Assembly: GCA_040752005.1 (NCBI GenBank)
Contig: JBFMFX010000019.1
Coordinates: 16,743-80,742, forward strand
Source of the DNA: RBG-16-66-20 sp040752005
GTDB lineage: Bacteria > Pseudomonadota > Gammaproteobacteria > Burkholderiales > SG8-39
Reading direction: 5' to 3'
DNA length: 64,000 nt
Of this stretch, positions 1 through 7,158 are shown piece after piece (the stretch's first letter is position 1; each line of letters opens with the position of its first letter). A program made the translations under genes and the position numbers. The notes beneath the pieces are model-generated. The model was not told the DNA's origin, did not search any database, and was given only the letters and a program-made list of their open reading frames with translations.

Positions 1-176
1 ACGACCGCCGCGCGATCCTGCGCCGGCAGCCTGCGCAGATCTGCGAGCAGCTCGCGCCGCAGCGAGCCCTTGACGGTCGCCATCAGGTGCTGCTCGAACG
101 CCATCGGCCAGAAGTACGAGCGCGGCCGGAATTGGAGGTCGAAGCCCTCGATCCTCCGCCAGAGCCTGGACATCAT
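1..176 (-). CDS. Hypothetical protein, cut by the left window edge
   Basis: The reading frame stays open from a double ATG (176 or 173) to position 1, giving about 58 residues with no stop. GGAG lies about six bases before the first ATG, which supports that start. The product begins MMSRLWRRIEGFDLQFRPRS and contains a WPMAFEQHLM segment followed by basic helical sequence. I do not recognise the family. It is the third gene of a same-strand cluster, 19 bases after the stop of the 106-residue gene, so it is probably cotranscribed. Its function is unknown, and the remainder lies outside the window. Confidence 0.6.
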   Translation of the reverse strand, partial: MMSRLWRRIEGFDLQFRPRSYFWPMAFEQHLMATVKGSLRRELLADLRRLPAQDRAAV

Positions 177-195
177 GGTGTTCTCCTGCGTGCCG

Positions 196-516
196 TCAGT
201 GCGGTGCGTGCCCCCGGGCGCGCGCCTTCCTGGCCTCGCGCTGGGCGTTGCTGTGCTCCTCGATCGCCATCAGCTGCCAGCCGAGCTGGCGCAGGATGTC
301 GCCGATTGCAGCCGGTCCGCAGCGATGGCCGATGGCGGCAAGCTTCCAGGCCGCCACCTGCACGAAGACCGCCAGCATGCGCCGGTTGATCGCCTCCTCG
401 GCCATCGCGTTCATCTGCGCGACGAGCCGGTCGCGCAGCTCGTCCTCGGTGATCGGGGCGGGCGCCCCGGGTTGCGCCGGCGCACCGCCGCCGGCCACGA
501 TCTGCTCCAGTTTCAT
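196..516 (-). CDS. Hypothetical alpha-helical protein, 106 aa
   Basis: The start at 516 is chosen because a strong GAGGAGGTGT ribosome-binding site precedes it; a longer frame to 609 would begin in low-complexity sequence. The product starts MKLEQIVAGGGAPAQPG, has an acidic linker (TEDELRDRLVAQMNAMAEE), a helical middle (AVFVQVAAWKLAAIGHRCG) and a basic tail. No membrane segment or catalytic motif is visible. It lies 58 bases downstream of the 68-residue gene and 19 bases before the partial gene at the edge. I do not recognise the family; the codon use matches the neighbours. Confidence 0.65.
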   Translation of the reverse strand: MKLEQIVAGGGAPAQPGAPAPITEDELRDRLVAQMNAMAEEAINRRMLAVFVQVAAWKLAAIGHRCGPAAIGDILRQLGWQLMAIEEHSNAQREARKARARGHAPH

Positions 517-574
517 GCACACCTCCTCTGTCCGAATGCTTGCGCGGGCGGCCGCCGGCCGCCCGCCTCTTTCA

Positions 575-781
575 TCAGCGCCGGCGCTCGGCGAGCACCA
601 GCACCGCATCGCGCGGCAGCGGATCGTTCGCCATCAGGTCCCACTCGACCCAGAAGAACGCCCGCTGGTCCTTGCGCCCGACGTGGAAGCGAAAGCTGCG
701 CTCGGCCTCGATGAGCGGCAGCCGCCCCAGTTCCTTTTCCGGGGCGATGCGCGCCCCTTGCATGCGTTGAATGCGTCTCAC
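575..781 (-). CDS. Hypothetical protein, 68 aa
   Basis: A GTG start at 781 is preceded by GAGGAGG four bases upstream, which favours it over internal ATG codons. The short product is basic, with an aromatic segment (RKDQRAFFWVEWDLMAND) followed by a beta-like DAVLVLAERRR tail. It is the first gene of a three-gene minus-strand cluster with the 106-residue gene and the edge gene. No family recognised. Upstream is the longest gene-free gap of the window. Confidence 0.55.
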   Translation of the reverse strand: MRRIQRMQGARIAPEKELGRLPLIEAERSFRFHVGRKDQRAFFWVEWDLMANDPLPRDAVLVLAERRR

Positions 782-1105
782 GTTGCCTCCTCGAAGTTGT
801 CAAAGAGCCCGCGGCTGTCCCGGCACCGGGCAAAAGGGGCAATACGACACCCCTTGCAGGCGCGCGCGAAGGCCGCGCAGCACCGTCCTCGCGAAAACTC
901 CTAATGACGCTTCAGGAAAGCGGTCGTGACGCTCGTTCGATTCGATCGGCCACTTGCATACCCTCCGGTTCGGTTGCCGAACGGCCCCCTGGAAATCCGG
1001 GAGGGCCGTCGCTTTAGCAGCACTTGTGAATCGCCCTGCAAGTTGACGCTTAAATCGGCGATGCGCGCTCCAGGCACGCAGCTCGAATTCTATGGCAACC
1101 CGGGC
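782..1105. other. Gene-free stretch with imperfect hairpin
   Basis: No supported gene in 324 bases between two minus-strand genes. Bases 961-1006 can fold into an imperfect long hairpin: CCCTCC near 961 pairs with GGAGGG near 1001, and an inner GTTCGG-TTG-CCGAAC stem sits near 971-985. There is no T-run beside it on either strand, so it is not a clear intrinsic terminator. A TAGAAT-like hexamer on the minus strand at 1087-1092 is a weak promoter candidate for the three left-edge genes. Confidence 0.35.
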
Positions 1106-1318
1106 TCACCGAACGAGCCTGAGGTGGGCTCGCCGCAGCCGCGGCGCGGGCCCATGCGCACCAAGACCCGCCGCGCGCCGGCGCTCCTTGCTGCAGCACC
1201 AGAGGCGGCCGCCCACCCACAATCCCACCGCCGCCCCGAGCACGGCCCCGCCGACGAGCCACGCAGGCAGCAGCAGGAGCGCGGCGAGCAGGAGCAGGCT
1301 CCACACGAGGGCCGGCAT
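1106..1318 (-). CDS. Small membrane protein, 70 aa
   Basis: The ATG at 1318 follows a good AGGAGG site and lies 9 bases after the stop of the ARPP-1 gene, so the two are probably translated from one message. Residues 5-42 form a hydrophobic hairpin: a leucine-rich segment (VWSLLLLAALLLLPAWLVGG) then a glycine/alanine-rich one. The rest is a basic cytoplasmic-type tail. Family unknown. It resembles the glycine-zipper small membrane proteins found beside stress genes, but that is only a resemblance in composition. Confidence 0.6.
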   Translation of the reverse strand: MPALVWSLLLLAALLLLPAWLVGGAVLGAAVGLWVGGRLWCCSKERRRAAGLGAHGPAPRLRRAHLRLVR

Positions 1319-1327
1319 CGCCGCCTC

Positions 1328-2248
1328 CTACGCGAGCGCATAGCCGGCCAGATGGACCACCCGCCCCTCTGCCGCGAGCGCTCCGCCGGCGATCCCCTCG
1401 CCCGAGAGCCGAACGTCCTCGCCCTCGCCGAGCGCCGGGAAGCGCTCCGCGGCCGCACGCCGGATGCGATCGAGGAAAGCGCGCACCTCCGATTCCGGCG
1501 GCGCGAGTTCCTTGCCGTTCGCCGTCTCGAGCGCATCGAGCGCGTAACTGCGCACGAGCTTGGGCAGATAGCGCGCGAAGGCCGCAGCCGAATCGAAAAG
1601 CTCCAGCCCGATCACGCGCCCGTCGAGCGCGAGCACCGCGCCGCGCTGGCCCGGCTCGGCGCGAAAGGCGCGCACATAGGCGGCGAGCGTGTGCTCGCTC
1701 GCCTCGTACACGTCCGACAGGGACAGGGTGGCCGAGTCCACCCCACGCGCGGAGATCTTCTCGGCGACGCACTGCCACAGCCCGCCCTGATCGGCGCGGC
1801 GCGAGCCGCTGGTGCGCAGCGAGTCCGATACCTGGGCCATTTTCATCGCCCGCGCCTTCGCGAACAGCGAGCGGCCGCCGACACGGAATTCGCGCGAACG
1901 CCACGCCCAGCGCCCCTGCTCGACGCAGGCGACCGGAATCACGATGCGCTTGCCCGCGCCCGCGAGGAGGGAGAGGTTCACGATGCGGTTTTGCTTCGCG
2001 CCGACCAGCTCATCGCCGTCCACCAGCAGGATGCGCTCGGCGGAGGTGTTCTCGAAGGCGAGCTCCGGGACGCTGCCGCCTTCCGAGACCTCGATGACGC
2101 GGGCAAGACCGCGCGCGAGCGCCTCGTCGAGCAGGACGCTGCCGGCGCCGGCCTCGTCCGCGCCAAGGAGCGGAAAGAGCGCCAGGTTGCGGTGAACCTG
2201 CGGCGCGCCGAGCGTGATCCCCGCGAGCGACCGTTCGATTTCCTGCAT
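1328..2248 (-). CDS. ARPP-1 domain protein
   Basis: The product, 306 residues, matches what I know of the ARPP-1 family (formerly a DUF): an N-terminal NLALFPLL block, then EGGSVPELAFENTS, the signature VDGDELVGAKQNRIVNLS around residues 76-93, and IPVACVEQGRW near residue 105. The family is found next to ADP-ribosyl-glycohydrolase or rhodanese/phosphatase genes in some genomes, but its biochemical role is unknown to me. AGGAGG lies five bases before the ATG. The small membrane protein follows by 9 bases. No ADP-ribosylation gene is seen nearby. Confidence 0.8.
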   Translation of the reverse strand: MQEIERSLAGITLGAPQVHRNLALFPLLGADEAGAGSVLLDEALARGLARVIEVSEGGSVPELAFENTSAERILLVDGDELVGAKQNRIVNLSLLAGAGKRIVIPVACVEQGRWAWRSREFRVGGRSLFAKARAMKMAQVSDSLRTSGSRRADQGGLWQCVAEKISARGVDSATLSLSDVYEASEHTLAAYVRAFRAEPGQRGAVLALDGRVIGLELFDSAAAFARYLPKLVRSYALDALETANGKELAPPESEVRAFLDRIRRAAAERFPALGEGEDVRLSGEGIAGGALAAEGRVVHLAGYALA

Positions 2249-2332
2249 GGTGGCCTCCTGACGGAAATTGCAGACGACGCAGTGTCGCAGGCGGCAGGCT
2301 CATGAGACGAGCCCGTGCGCCCGCTCACGCGC

Positions 2333-2338
2333 TAAGCT
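2333..2338 (+). promoter_or_regulatory. -10-like hexamer 7 bases before the nuclease start
   Basis: TAAGCT ends exactly 7 bases before the GTG at 2345. If used, transcription would begin at the start codon itself. No clear -35 is seen, so this is weak alone; it gains weight from the same spacing at several other genes here. Confidence 0.35.
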
Positions 2339-2344
2339 TCGCGC

Positions 2345-3070
2345 GTGGCAAGAAAGCTCTTCGACCCCTCGTCCTCCGCCCCTTTCGCGCTCAGCCGCTC
2401 GAAGGTGGCGCTGTTCCTGGAGTGCCCGCGCTGTTTCTACCTCGACCGGCGGCTCGGCATTGCGCGGCCGGCGGGTTTTCCGTTCAACCTGAACGCGGCG
2501 GTGGACGCGCTCCTCAAGCGCGAGTTCGACGCCTACCGCACCCGCGGCGAACCCCACCCGCTGATGCGCGCCGCGGGTCTCGACGCCGTTCCGCATGCGC
2601 ACCCGGAGCTGGAGGCCTGGCGCTCGGTGGCGAGGGGCGTGCGGGTACTGCACGAGCCGACGCGGCTCGAGCTCTACGGGGCGATTGACGACCTCTGGCG
2701 CGACCTCGCCACCGGCGAGTTGATCGTGGCCGACTACAAGGCGACGTCGAAGGACGCCGAGGTCACGCTCGATGCCGCCTGGCAGGACGGCTACAAGCGC
2801 CAGATGGAGTTCTATCAGTGGCTGCTCCGGCGGCGCGGGTTCGCGGTCGCGCGGCGCGGCTGGTTCGTTTACTGCAACGGCCGGCGCGACCTCGATCGCT
2901 TCGACGGCCGGCTCGAATTCCGCATCCGGCTGATCCCGTACGAGGGCGACGACGGCTGGGTCGAGGAGACGCTCGCGCGCATCCGCGCGACCCTCGATGC
3001 GCCTGCGCCACCGCCACCGGAGCCCGATTGCGAGTTCTGTGCTTTCGCCGGCAGGGCCGCGCGCGCCTGA
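2345..3070 (+). CDS. PD-(D/E)XK nuclease family protein (RecB/Cas4-like)
   Basis: A 241-residue protein with the layout of small RecB-family nucleases. It has an N-terminal SRSKVALFLECPRCFYLDRR helix with two cysteines, a central YGAIDDLW strand, and IVADYKATSK near residue 131 as the metal-binding D-(X)-K pair. QMEFYQWLL is the QxxxY-like helix and CEFC near the C-terminus supplies the last cysteines. The four cysteines suggest an iron-sulfur clasp as in Cas4 and AddB; this is inferred. GTG start at 2345. Divergent from the ARPP-1 gene and convergent with the YpsA-like gene, which overlaps its 3' end by about 200 bases. No CRISPR is present. Confidence 0.75.
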   Translation: MARKLFDPSSSAPFALSRSKVALFLECPRCFYLDRRLGIARPAGFPFNLNAAVDALLKREFDAYRTRGEPHPLMRAAGLDAVPHAHPELEAWRSVARGVRVLHEPTRLELYGAIDDLWRDLATGELIVADYKATSKDAEVTLDAAWQDGYKRQMEFYQWLLRRRGFAVARRGWFVYCNGRRDLDRFDGRLEFRIRLIPYEGDDGWVEETLARIRATLDAPAPPPPEPDCEFCAFAGRAARA

Positions 3071-3546
3071 GGCACGGCGCGCAGGCGTCCGAGCAGCCGC
3101 AGGAGCGCGGCGCGCGCCTCGCGGTAAATGCCCGGCCGCCGGCTCTCGCGCGGCCCGGCCACGTTGAGCGTGCGGATCCGGTGGCGCGCGAGCCACGCCC
3201 GGAACCGCGCCGGCTCGACGCCGCGTTCGAGCGGCACGACGAGCACCGGCTTTCGGTAGCGCTCGCGCGCAAGCCGCACGGTGAGCAGCGTTCCGCCTTC
3301 GAGCGCGCCGCGGTTGAGCACCAGCGTGCCGTCGGAGTCGCGCACGTTCCAGGCGGTGCGCTGCGCGTAGCCTGCCGAGGGCGTCTCGCGCAGGCGGTAG
3401 CGCGGCGCAATCGCACCGTCCTCGGCGCGCCGGCCGCGCGGGCACCAGCCGCCGGCCGCAATCCCGAGCGCACGCGCGACATCCAGCGCGGCGCGGTCCA
3501 CGCCGCTCTGGCCGCCGGAAACGATGCGAATCCCGACTGGCGTCAC
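2869..3546 (-). CDS. YpsA-like (putative molybdenum carrier family) protein with C-terminal extension
   Basis: The frame encodes IVSGGQSGVDRAALDVARAL at the N-terminus, the nucleotide-binding GGQSGVDRAA signature of the cpYpsA group in the SLOG superfamily. GGWCPRGRRAEDG and TAWNVRDSDGTLVL follow. The likely start is the GTG at 3546. The family is normally about 150-160 residues, which would end near 3070, but no stop occurs there and the frame runs on to 2869, antisense inside the nuclease gene, giving about 225 residues. The extra tail is serine/arginine-rich and looks like read-through. The ligand is unknown; SLOG relatives bind or make nucleotide derivatives. Confidence 0.7.
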   Translation of the reverse strand: MTPVGIRIVSGGQSGVDRAALDVARALGIAAGGWCPRGRRAEDGAIAPRYRLRETPSAGYAQRTAWNVRDSDGTLVLNRGALEGGTLLTVRLARERYRKPVLVVPLERGVEPARFRAWLARHRIRTLNVAGPRESRRPGIYREARAALLRLLGRLRAVPQARAALPAKAQNSQSGSGGGGAGASRVARMRASVSSTQPSSPSYGISRMRNSSRPSKRSRSRRPLQ

Positions 3547-3572
3547 GGTGCGGTACTTTACCGGCGCCGGGA

Positions 3573-3578
3573 TACCAT
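3573..3578 (+). promoter_or_regulatory. -10 hexamer exactly 7 bases before the exonuclease ATG
   Basis: TACCAT ends 7 bases before the ATG at 3585, which would place the transcription start on the A of ATG and give a leaderless message. No ribosome-binding site is seen before this ATG. Confidence 0.45.
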
Positions 3579-3584
3579 CCCGGC

Positions 3585-4202
3585 ATGACGTCGGCGCAAC
3601 CCGTTTCGCGCAGCATCTCGCGCGAGCAGCTGATGGCGCTGCCGATCGCGCGCTGGGAAGGGACAGTGCACCTGGTGGAGGACGCGACGGCGCTGCAGCG
3701 CGCCGCGGCGGAGATCCGCGTCGAATCGGTCGTCGGCTTCGACACCGAGACGCGGCCCGCCTTCCGGGCCGGTGAGAGCCACCTTCCGGCGCTCGCGCAG
3801 GTCGCGACCGCCCGCGCGGTGTACCTTTTCCCGCTGCTGCGCCTGGACTGCTCGGCGGTGCTCGCGCCGCTACTTTCCGACCCGCGCATCGCAGTGGCGG
3901 GCGTGGCGCTCGCCGACGACCTGCGCGCGCTGCGGCGGCTCTTCGCCTTCGAGGCGAGCGCGGTGGTGGACCTCGGGAAAATCGCCGCGCGGCACGGGCT
4001 GAAGCAGACCGGCGTTCGCAATCTCGCCGGGATCTTTCTCGGCGTGCGCATCCCGAAGGGACCGAAGACCTCCAACTGGGCGGCGCGACGGCTCTCGCCA
4101 AAGCAGATCGCCTACGCCGCGACCGACGCCTGGATCTGCCGCGAGCTGTACCTGAAGTTCGCCGAGCTGGGGCTCGCCGCTCAGCCCTGCCAGACGGCGT
4201 AG
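3585..4202 (+). CDS. 3'-5' exonuclease, DEDDy family (RNase D-like)
   Basis: The 205-residue product has the exonuclease motifs in order: GFDTETRPAF near residue 51 (Asp and Glu), GVALADDLRALRR near residue 105 (second Asp), and YAATDAWICRELY near residue 172 (Tyr and Asp of the DEDDy class). It is the single-domain form without HRDC domains, like bacterial relatives of RNase D and WRN exonuclease. It should trim RNA or DNA 3' ends using two metal ions. The start has a -10 hexamer 7 bases upstream. Its 3' end overlaps the convergent GIY-YIG-like gene by 22 bases. Confidence 0.88.
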   Translation: MTSAQPVSRSISREQLMALPIARWEGTVHLVEDATALQRAAAEIRVESVVGFDTETRPAFRAGESHLPALAQVATARAVYLFPLLRLDCSAVLAPLLSDPRIAVAGVALADDLRALRRLFAFEASAVVDLGKIAARHGLKQTGVRNLAGIFLGVRIPKGPKTSNWAARRLSPKQIAYAATDAWICRELYLKFAELGLAAQPCQTA

Positions 4203-4516
4203 CCCTTCGCGCGCAGTTCCTCGGCGAGCTCCTTCTCCATGGTTTCGGCGGCCGCGAACGGCATCGGATTGAGGAACTCGTAGAGTTCGGGCAGGAGCCC
4301 GATGCCGTAGTCGCGCACATAGCGGTTCGCCTTCACGCCCGCCTTGTGGTTCTGAAAGCGTTCGCCGGGCGGCAACCCGGTCATGCCGACGTACACGCAA
4401 GGCATGCCGGCGCGGTAGCCGGGATTGCGCGCGCGAAAGCGCCGGTCCTTCAGTACCGCCGGATCGAGCGCGACGACGTAGACGTTGTGACGGTGACGCG
4501 GCCGCGCGCCTGGCAC
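4181..4516 (-). CDS. GIY-YIG-like nuclease family protein
   Basis: A 111-residue protein with VYVVALDPAVL near the N-terminus followed by CVYVGMTGLPPGERFQNHKA, a variant of the GIY-YIG pair with Arg in the RFxxH segment, and YVRDYGIGL. The C-terminal helix has METLEKELAEE-like acidic sequence (ETMEKELAEELRAKG), where the catalytic Glu would be expected. I chose the GTG at 4516 because GAGGG precedes it and an upstream ATG at 4588 would overlap the DUF2889 gene by 61 bases. Substrate unknown. Confidence 0.65.
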   Translation of the reverse strand: MPGARPRHRHNVYVVALDPAVLKDRRFRARNPGYRAGMPCVYVGMTGLPPGERFQNHKAGVKANRYVRDYGIGLLPELYEFLNPMPFAAAETMEKELAEELRAKGYAVWQG

Positions 4517-4527
4517 CGCTTTCGCCC

Positions 4528-5079
4528 TCAGCGCCCCCTGTAGTACATCGGGAAGAGCCGCTTCACCACCTCGCCGTCGGCGGCCCACGAATGGCAGCCG
4601 TCAATGAAGTACGGCTTCTTCGAGGTGTCGGCGGCGGGCTTGTCGCCCGCCTTCGGCCAGCTGCCGATCGTCTGGAAGGCGACGGTGGCGACCGGCATCA
4701 GCAGCTCGGTGATATGCGTGCAGCCGCGCGTGCGGCCGACCGCCTCGGCGACCGCCTTTCGCCAGCCGGCGCCGATTTTCGCGCCGACCAGGCGCTTGTA
4801 GTTCGGCGCCACCTCCGGGCACGGGGGGTACGGCGCGTGGTTCGTCGCCACCTCGATGTCCCGCACGGTCATGTCGCGGTCCACCGAGACTCGCACTTCC
4901 ATGTCGTGCACGTGCGAGCCCGCCTCGCGATGCCCGCGGTAGGGCTCGTCCACCGCATAGGTCTTGCGGTCAATGATGCGCGCCTCGATGTCGAACAGGC
5001 CGTCTTCGCGCTCGTAGCCCCGGCATTCGATCGTGCGCGTGTGCAGGTGCCGGCGCGGCGCCGGCGGCGGAAGGCTCAT
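4528..5079 (-). CDS. DUF2889 domain protein
   Basis: A 183-residue protein typical of DUF2889, a family common in Betaproteobacteria. It starts with the conserved TRTIECRGYEREDGLFDIEA segment, then HDMEVRVSVDRDMTVRDIEV, and a late GCTHITELLMPVATVAFQT block carrying Cys and His. The C-terminus has KPYFIDGCHSWAADG. The family has no established function; the conserved Cys/His residues suggest metal binding, which is inference. It lies 11 bases upstream of the GIY-YIG-like gene on the same strand. Confidence 0.85.
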   Translation of the reverse strand: MSLPPPAPRRHLHTRTIECRGYEREDGLFDIEARIIDRKTYAVDEPYRGHREAGSHVHDMEVRVSVDRDMTVRDIEVATNHAPYPPCPEVAPNYKRLVGAKIGAGWRKAVAEAVGRTRGCTHITELLMPVATVAFQTIGSWPKAGDKPAADTSKKPYFIDGCHSWAADGEVVKRLFPMYYRGR

Positions 5080-5154
5080 CGGCTCATGCTCCTCGAATCA
5101 TGCCGGGCGACATTTTGCCCGCTGCAGCCGGGCGCGCAGCGAAATGCCCCGGCG

Positions 5155-5478
5155 TCACTTGCCGCCGCGCTTGAGCAGGTCGGCAAGCCCGGCGAACGGG
5201 CGATGGGTCGCGGCAGGCCCGTCCTTCTTCTCGACGCCGCCTGCGGCGCGGAAGTCCTCGTAGCGGGCGTGCTCGTTCTCGTGGCACCAGAGGCACAGCA
5301 GCTCCCAGTTCGAACCGTCGGGCGGATTGTTGCGGTGGTTGCCGTCCTTGTGGTGCACCGTCAGCTCGCGCAGGCGCCTTGCGCCGAACTCGCGCCCGCA
5401 GCGCGCGCAGATCCAGGGCAGGATCCTGAGTGCCTGCTCGCGGTACGGTTCGTCGCGGCGGCCGCGCACCGGGCTCAT
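5155..5478 (-). CDS. yajD: YajD-family HNH nuclease
   Basis: A 107-residue protein from MSPVRGRRDEPYREQALRIL. It has CxxC (CARCGREF), the HNH core LTVHHKDGNHRNNPPDGSNW and a second CxxC-type pair (LLCLWCHENEH), the zinc-bracketed HNH fold of YajD. Family members are presumed metal-dependent endonucleases; the substrate is not settled. Two ATGs are possible: 5490 and 5478. I chose 5478 because relatives begin at this point and a TAAGAT hexamer overlaps the first ATG and would give a very short leader for the second. Confidence 0.88.
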   Translation of the reverse strand: MSPVRGRRDEPYREQALRILPWICARCGREFGARRLRELTVHHKDGNHRNNPPDGSNWELLCLWCHENEHARYEDFRAAGGVEKKDGPAATHRPFAGLADLLKRGGK

Positions 5479-5506
5479 GGCGGCGCCCATCTTACGCCCT
5501 CTGCCC

Positions 5507-5905
5507 TCAGTCGAGGCGCTTGGAGCGCAGTGCCTTGATTTCCGAGCGCGCGCGCTTTTCCCTCAGCCGCCGCTCGCGCGCCGCGCGGCCCGGGCGAGTG
5601 GGGCGACGCGGCTTCGGCACGTGCGCCGCGGCGGCGACGAGCGCGTACAGGCGCCGGATCGCGTCCGCGCGATTTCGCTCCAGGCTCCTGTGCCGCTCGG
5701 CCTTGATCACCACCACGCCATCGCGGGTGATGCGCGCGTCGCGCCGCGCAAGCAGCCGCTCTTTCAGCGCCTCGGGCAGGGATGAAGCCCGGATGTCGAA
5801 CCGAAGATGCACCGCGTTGGACACCTTGTTCACGTTCTGTCCGCCGGGGCCGCCTGCCCGCACCGCGGTGATCTCGATCTCCGCCTCGGGGATATGCAAC
5901 CTCAT
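5507..5905 (-). CDS. arfB: Alternative ribosome-rescue factor ArfB (peptidyl-tRNA hydrolase)
   Basis: The 132-residue product has the release-factor GGQ motif (RAGGPGGQNVNKVSNAVHLR, residues 16-35) and a long basic C-terminal tail (RPTRPGRAARERRLREKRAR). That tail in ArfB/YaeJ threads into the empty mRNA channel of ribosomes stalled without a stop codon. The GGQ loop then hydrolyses the peptidyl-tRNA. Length matches ArfB (about 140 aa) rather than full RF1 or RF2. The gene overlaps the GGDEF gene stop by 4 bases, so the two are translationally coupled. Confidence 0.93.
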   Translation of the reverse strand: MRLHIPEAEIEITAVRAGGPGGQNVNKVSNAVHLRFDIRASSLPEALKERLLARRDARITRDGVVVIKAERHRSLERNRADAIRRLYALVAAAAHVPKPRRPTRPGRAARERRLREKRARSEIKALRSKRLD

Positions 5906-7119
5906 GCGCTCACCCGGTTGCGGCCGGACTGCTTGGCGCGATAGAGCGCCTCGTCGGCGGCCTTCAGTACGCGCTCGGGCTTTTCCTGGGCCTTCGGGCC
6001 GGCGACGCCGATCGAGACGGTGACCGAAAGCACCTCCTCCGGCTCGCGGCTGCCGCGTCGGCGGCTGCCCTCCCTCGGATCCTTCGGCCGATCCTCGCCG
6101 CGCACTGCCATGCGGTAGCGCTCGATCGAGCCGCGGATCGCCTCCAGGTGCGGCAGCGCCTCCTCGGGCGCCGCGTGGGGAAAGAGCACGGTGAACTCCT
6201 CGCCGCCGTAGCGGTAGGCGCGAGCGCCGCCCCGCACCTGCGCAAGGCGCGCGCCGACGAGCCTGAGCACCTGATCGCCGATGTCATGGCCGTGCACGTC
6301 GTTGAATTTCTTGAAGTGGTCCACGTCCACCATCGCGATCGTGTAGGTGGGCCCGAGGGTGCGCAGGTCCTCCTCCAGCGCGCGGCGGTTGGGCAGCCCG
6401 GTGAGCGCGTCGCGGAAGGCGAGGCGGTGAGATTCCTGCAGGACGCCGACGAGAATCGCCGCGCCCGCGGCGGACACAAAGATCGCCGGCACTGCGGGCG
6501 TCGCCGCGAAGGTGCCGCCGATGTAGAAGATGACGATCGCGCTGGCGGTGGCGACTTCCAGCGGCCGCGCTTCCGGCCAGCAGCGCCACGCGGCGGCGGC
6601 GAACGCCGCGCCCGTCAGCAGCCGTCCAGGAAGCGGCACCGGCGGCCCGCGCAGGAGCCAGTGATCGAGCATCGTCTGCCAGACTGCGCCGGAGAAAAGG
6701 CTTCGGCCGGAGGCGGCGACCCAGAGGACCAGCAGCGCCTCCAGCGCAACGAGCGCGAGCCAGCGCCAGCTTCCGGGGTAGCGCACGCCGCGCTCAGGCA
6801 GAAGCAGCGCCGCAAGGGCGTTCGCCGGCACGAGCAGCACGAGCGCGGCGTAGGTTGCCTTCGCCGGCACCGAGTTTTCTCCCCACCCTTGCGCGAACTG
6901 CCAGCCGGCGTAGGCCGCGAGCACCGAGAACGCGAGCACGAACGGCCGGCCGCGGTTGAACCAGAAGCACACCAAGCAGGCGAGGGCGAGGACCGCATGC
7001 GGTCCGGCTGTGGAAAGGCCCGAGAGTGAGACCGGAAGCGGCGGCGCAAGCGTTGCCGCCAGAACCGCGACCGCGAGGATGGCGACCGGAGCCGCTAACG
7101 GGCGGAGGGCAGGCGCCAC
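5902..7119 (-). CDS. Membrane diguanylate cyclase (GGDEF)
   Basis: A 405-residue protein with about eight hydrophobic segments in residues 1-235, then a GGDEF domain. DALTGLPNRRALEEDL starts it, MVDVDHFKKFNDVHGH carries the metal-binding Asp, and YRYGGEEFTVLFP is an active GGEEF site. A charged insertion of about 15 residues (DRPKDPREGSRRRG) lies between GGEEF and VSIGVAG, unusual for the family. There is no RxxD inhibitory site directly before GGEEF. It should make cyclic di-GMP at the inner membrane in response to an unknown signal. GTG start; the 3' end overlaps arfB by 4 bases. Confidence 0.9.
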   Translation of the reverse strand: MAPALRPLAAPVAILAVAVLAATLAPPLPVSLSGLSTAGPHAVLALACLVCFWFNRGRPFVLAFSVLAAYAGWQFAQGWGENSVPAKATYAALVLLVPANALAALLLPERGVRYPGSWRWLALVALEALLVLWVAASGRSLFSGAVWQTMLDHWLLRGPPVPLPGRLLTGAAFAAAAWRCWPEARPLEVATASAIVIFYIGGTFAATPAVPAIFVSAAGAAILVGVLQESHRLAFRDALTGLPNRRALEEDLRTLGPTYTIAMVDVDHFKKFNDVHGHDIGDQVLRLVGARLAQVRGGARAYRYGGEEFTVLFPHAAPEEALPHLEAIRGSIERYRMAVRGEDRPKDPREGSRRRGSREPEEVLSVTVSIGVAGPKAQEKPERVLKAADEALYRAKQSGRNRVSA

Positions 7120-7158
7120 GCGGGTACCGAGGGCCCCCTTTGCGCTGTTGCGCGGCGC

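Noticed and set aside
1..781. Prophage or integrative element at the left edge
   Set aside because: No integrase, terminase, tail or recombination gene and no tRNA attachment site is visible; only unknown genes.
961..1006. Possible tRNA or structured RNA gene
   Set aside because: GGTTCGG resembles a T-loop start, but no acceptor stem, anticodon arm or CCA could be laid out. Kept only as a hairpin.
2345..3070. Cas4 of a CRISPR system
   Set aside because: No cas1, cas2 or repeats are present. It is better called a RecB-family PD-(D/E)XK protein.
4181..4588. Longer GIY-YIG-like protein from ATG 4588
   Set aside because: The extra residues overlap the DUF2889 gene and are low-complexity; the GTG at 4516 has a ribosome-binding site.
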